This document shows positions 4,283 through 5,399 of a DNA stretch of 5,399 nucleotides, piece after piece. Position 1 is the stretch's first letter, and each line of letters starts with the position of its first letter. The stretch is from the NCBI GenBank assembly GCA_002868985.1, contig PKTV01000208.1, positions 1 through 5,399 of the forward strand, read 5' to 3'. The translations under genes and the position numbers were made by a program. The notes under the pieces are model-generated. The model had not been told where the DNA came from, made no database searches, and was given only the letters and a program-made list of their open reading frames with translations. This stretch comes from Desulfobacteraceae bacterium. Its GTDB lineage: Bacteria; Desulfobacterota; Desulfobacteria; Desulfobacterales; UBA11574.

Positions 4283-4332
4283 ATATTGGCAAGAAAGCGC
4301 GAGTTTGATTTCAGTTGTAAGCCTTTTTCAAT
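4280..4332 (+). repeat. Dispersed repeat, copy B (partner at 129)
   Basis: This is the second copy of the repeat at 129-181, same orientation, about three quarters identical, sharing ATATTGGCAA and AGTTTGATTTC. Downstream lies an imperfect inverted repeat, GTCAAAATT (4361-4369) against AATTTGAC (4383-4390). The rest of 4134-4480 shows no gene. Confidence 0.5.
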
Positions 4333-4433
4333 TCTTTTATTCCGATTTTCCCAAAAAGGAGTCAAAATTCTGACATCATTGTAATTTGACGCCAAAATCT
4401 TACCATTTTATCCCCTTGAAACTCCATGTTACC

Positions 4434-4441
4434 ATCTCTAA
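4434..4441 (+). promoter_or_regulatory. Shared upstream word ATCTCTAA (copy 3)
   Basis: The eight bases ATCTCTAA recur here, 47 bases before the -24 box at 4481. The other two copies extend to 13 identical bases; this one diverges after eight. Confidence 0.3.
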
Positions 4442-4480
4442 CCAATTGTTATAAAAGATATTAATTTTTCTCACACGTTT

Positions 4481-4496
4481 TGGCATAGTTTCTGCT
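4481..4496 (+). promoter_or_regulatory. Sigma-54 promoter of the secreted basic protein
   Basis: The site reads TGGCATAGTTTCTGCT, with GG at 4482-4483 and GC at 4494-4495 exactly 10 bases apart. It matches TGGCAY-N5-YTGCW at every key base. Transcription would start near 4507, leaving a leader of about 130 nt before the ATG at 4638. I see no known riboswitch in that AT-rich leader. Confidence 0.7.
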
Positions 4497-4637
4497 TAAA
4501 AGTATAAGCGGTAGAGTGTTACTAATATAATTTGAGATACCTTAAGACACCTTACGTTTTTGTTTTAGGTCCGAATTTTAATAAAATCTTAAATTAATAC
4601 AAAACGGCCTCTCAAAAAAATTAAATAGGAGAACACA

Positions 4638-5066
4638 ATGAAAATAATTAAAATATTTTTCATGGTATCTATGACCCTTCTACTCTTTTCATCAACAGTC
4701 GTAGCTCGAGATTTTGACTGGACCAGAGATTTAAATATCCAAGCTGAAGCGAACGAATCAGGATTTCGGGCAAGACTCGAAACTCGTTTTAAGATAGGTG
4801 ACGCACAAATAAAAATCGTGCTCAATAATATTGAAGAACCTGCCGACGCCTATATGGTTCTCAAGCTCGGAGAAATGTCAAATCAGCCAATGGAGAACGT
4901 TATTGAAGAATACAAGTCTGGTAAGGGAAAAGGCTGGGGAGCACTTGCGAAAAGTCTCGGTATAAAGCCCGGTTCAAAGGAGTTCAAAGCACTGAAGCAT
5001 GGCCATGATCTTTACAATGAAAAACCTAAGGTTAAGAACAAGGCAAAGGGTAAACGCAAAAAATAA
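4638..5066 (+). CDS. Secreted basic protein of unknown function
   Basis: This 142-residue protein starts with a clear Sec signal peptide: MKIIK, a hydrophobic core (IFFMVSMTLLLF), and a likely signal peptidase I cut after VVA (21-23). The mature part has DFDWTRDLNIQAEA (25-38), then an arginine-containing FRARLETRFKIGDAQI segment (43-58). The conserved-looking core is PADAYMVLKLGEMS (68-81), then an IEEYKSGKGKGWG stretch and LAKSLGIKPGSKEFKALK (103-120). It ends in a lysine-rich tail (129-142). I recall similar exported proteins in deltaproteobacteria, all uncharacterised. The basic tail suggests electrostatic contact with membrane, nucleic acid or polysaccharide. AGGAG at 4627-4631, six bases before the ATG, fixes the start. 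It has its own sigma-54 promoter, so expression is probably conditional. Confidence 0.8.
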   Translation: MKIIKIFFMVSMTLLLFSSTVVARDFDWTRDLNIQAEANESGFRARLETRFKIGDAQIKIVLNNIEEPADAYMVLKLGEMSNQPMENVIEEYKSGKGKGWGALAKSLGIKPGSKEFKALKHGHDLYNEKPKVKNKAKGKRKK

Positions 5067-5198
5067 TGGTTAGGACATCAACTCGTTGAATGAGCTTATG
5101 AATGTAAATAGGTTCAACCAATCATTTCGTTTTGATTATTTGTAAAAGTTGAGATTAAAAGAATCAATTATGATCGAAGCTCATCACTGTTAGGTAAA

Positions 5199-5357
5199 AT
5201 GATACGAAAACTGATTATAATTATAGCTTTTGCAATCGCAGTGGCAGTAATAGCCGACTATTATGGGGTGATAACGCTTCCTTCTCTTGAAAAACCAGCT
5301 GTCTTGGATAACAGAGATCAAATGATATATAAGACAAAAAAAACAATAGAAGATTAA
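5199..5357 (+). CDS. 52-residue single-pass membrane protein
   Basis: ATG 5199 follows a TAGG ribosome-binding site at 5191-5194. The product starts MIRK, then a hydrophobic helix LIIIIAFAIAVAVIADYYGVI (5-25), then a short polar tail with PSLEKPAVLDNRDQ and KTKKTIED. The positive N-terminus and single helix indicate a membrane anchor with the tail outside, or an uncleaved signal. I do not recognise the family. The next gene starts 36 bases after its stop with a strong ribosome-binding site, so the two are probably co-transcribed and this may be an accessory subunit of the downstream product. No promoter is evident in 5067-5198. Confidence 0.55.
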   Translation: MIRKLIIIIAFAIAVAVIADYYGVITLPSLEKPAVLDNRDQMIYKTKKTIED

Positions 5358-5392
5358 TAAGGTGATTTTGTTTTTTCTTTTTAAGGTGATCC

Positions 5393-5399
5393 ATGAGCA
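5393..5399 (+). CDS. Start of a further gene, cut by the window end
   Basis: ATG AGC is preceded by AAGGTGAT (5383-5390) at good spacing, so a gene very likely begins here. Only two codons are visible and the product cannot be judged. Confidence 0.5.

Noticed and set aside
4589..4825. Minus-strand frame of 78 codons
   Set aside because: It runs opposite the signal peptide and front of the secreted protein, which has a strong AGGAG site.

Overview
The window is AT-rich and every convincing gene reads on the + strand. The genes are short (47 to 142 residues) and separated by unusually long non-coding stretches. The gene families are a short PilZ-like protein, a small XRE regulator, small four-cysteine proteins, a PEP-CTERM-like segment and a tail of repeated arginine-rich DRRSG/ERR units. 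Together with many sigma-54-type promoters, they point to a Desulfobacterota genome, most likely Desulfobacterales. That placement is inferred from remembered families; no marker gene is present.

Layout. Positions 1-521 hold short repeats, inverted repeats and a candidate -24/-12 promoter. Positions 522-1303 look like one operon: PilZ-like protein, XRE regulator, 47-residue four-cysteine protein. Positions 1304-2538 have no convincing protein gene. They contain a cluster of ATGTAA words, a -24/-12 promoter and a structured RNA of about 200 nt closed by a very strong intrinsic terminator, then a further promoter with a palindrome on its -24 edge. Positions 2494-2643 carry the tail of a broken gene. 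Positions 2719-3072 encode a complete single-domain response regulator. Positions 3196-3768 encode a 54-residue half-receiver-like protein and a coiled-coil protein with an N-terminal PEP-CTERM-like segment, closed by a terminator. A four-cysteine protein follows (3945-4133), then about 500 non-coding bases ending in the best sigma-54 promoter, which faces a secreted basic protein (4638-5066). A small single-pass membrane protein (5199-5357) and the first codons of another gene (5393) end the window.

The unifying signal is regulatory. Five sites match T(T/G)GC-N8-TGC, the core of the sigma-54 promoter, all on the coding strand. Each lies in an intergenic region upstream of a gene or of the structured RNA. 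Three are preceded by the same word, ATCTCTAA. The PilZ-like protein and an RNA fold resembling, but not matching, a class I cyclic-di-GMP aptamer suggest a link to second-messenger or surface-lifestyle control. The sigma-54 activator itself is not in the window. No CRISPR array, tRNA, rRNA or intact insertion sequence was seen.
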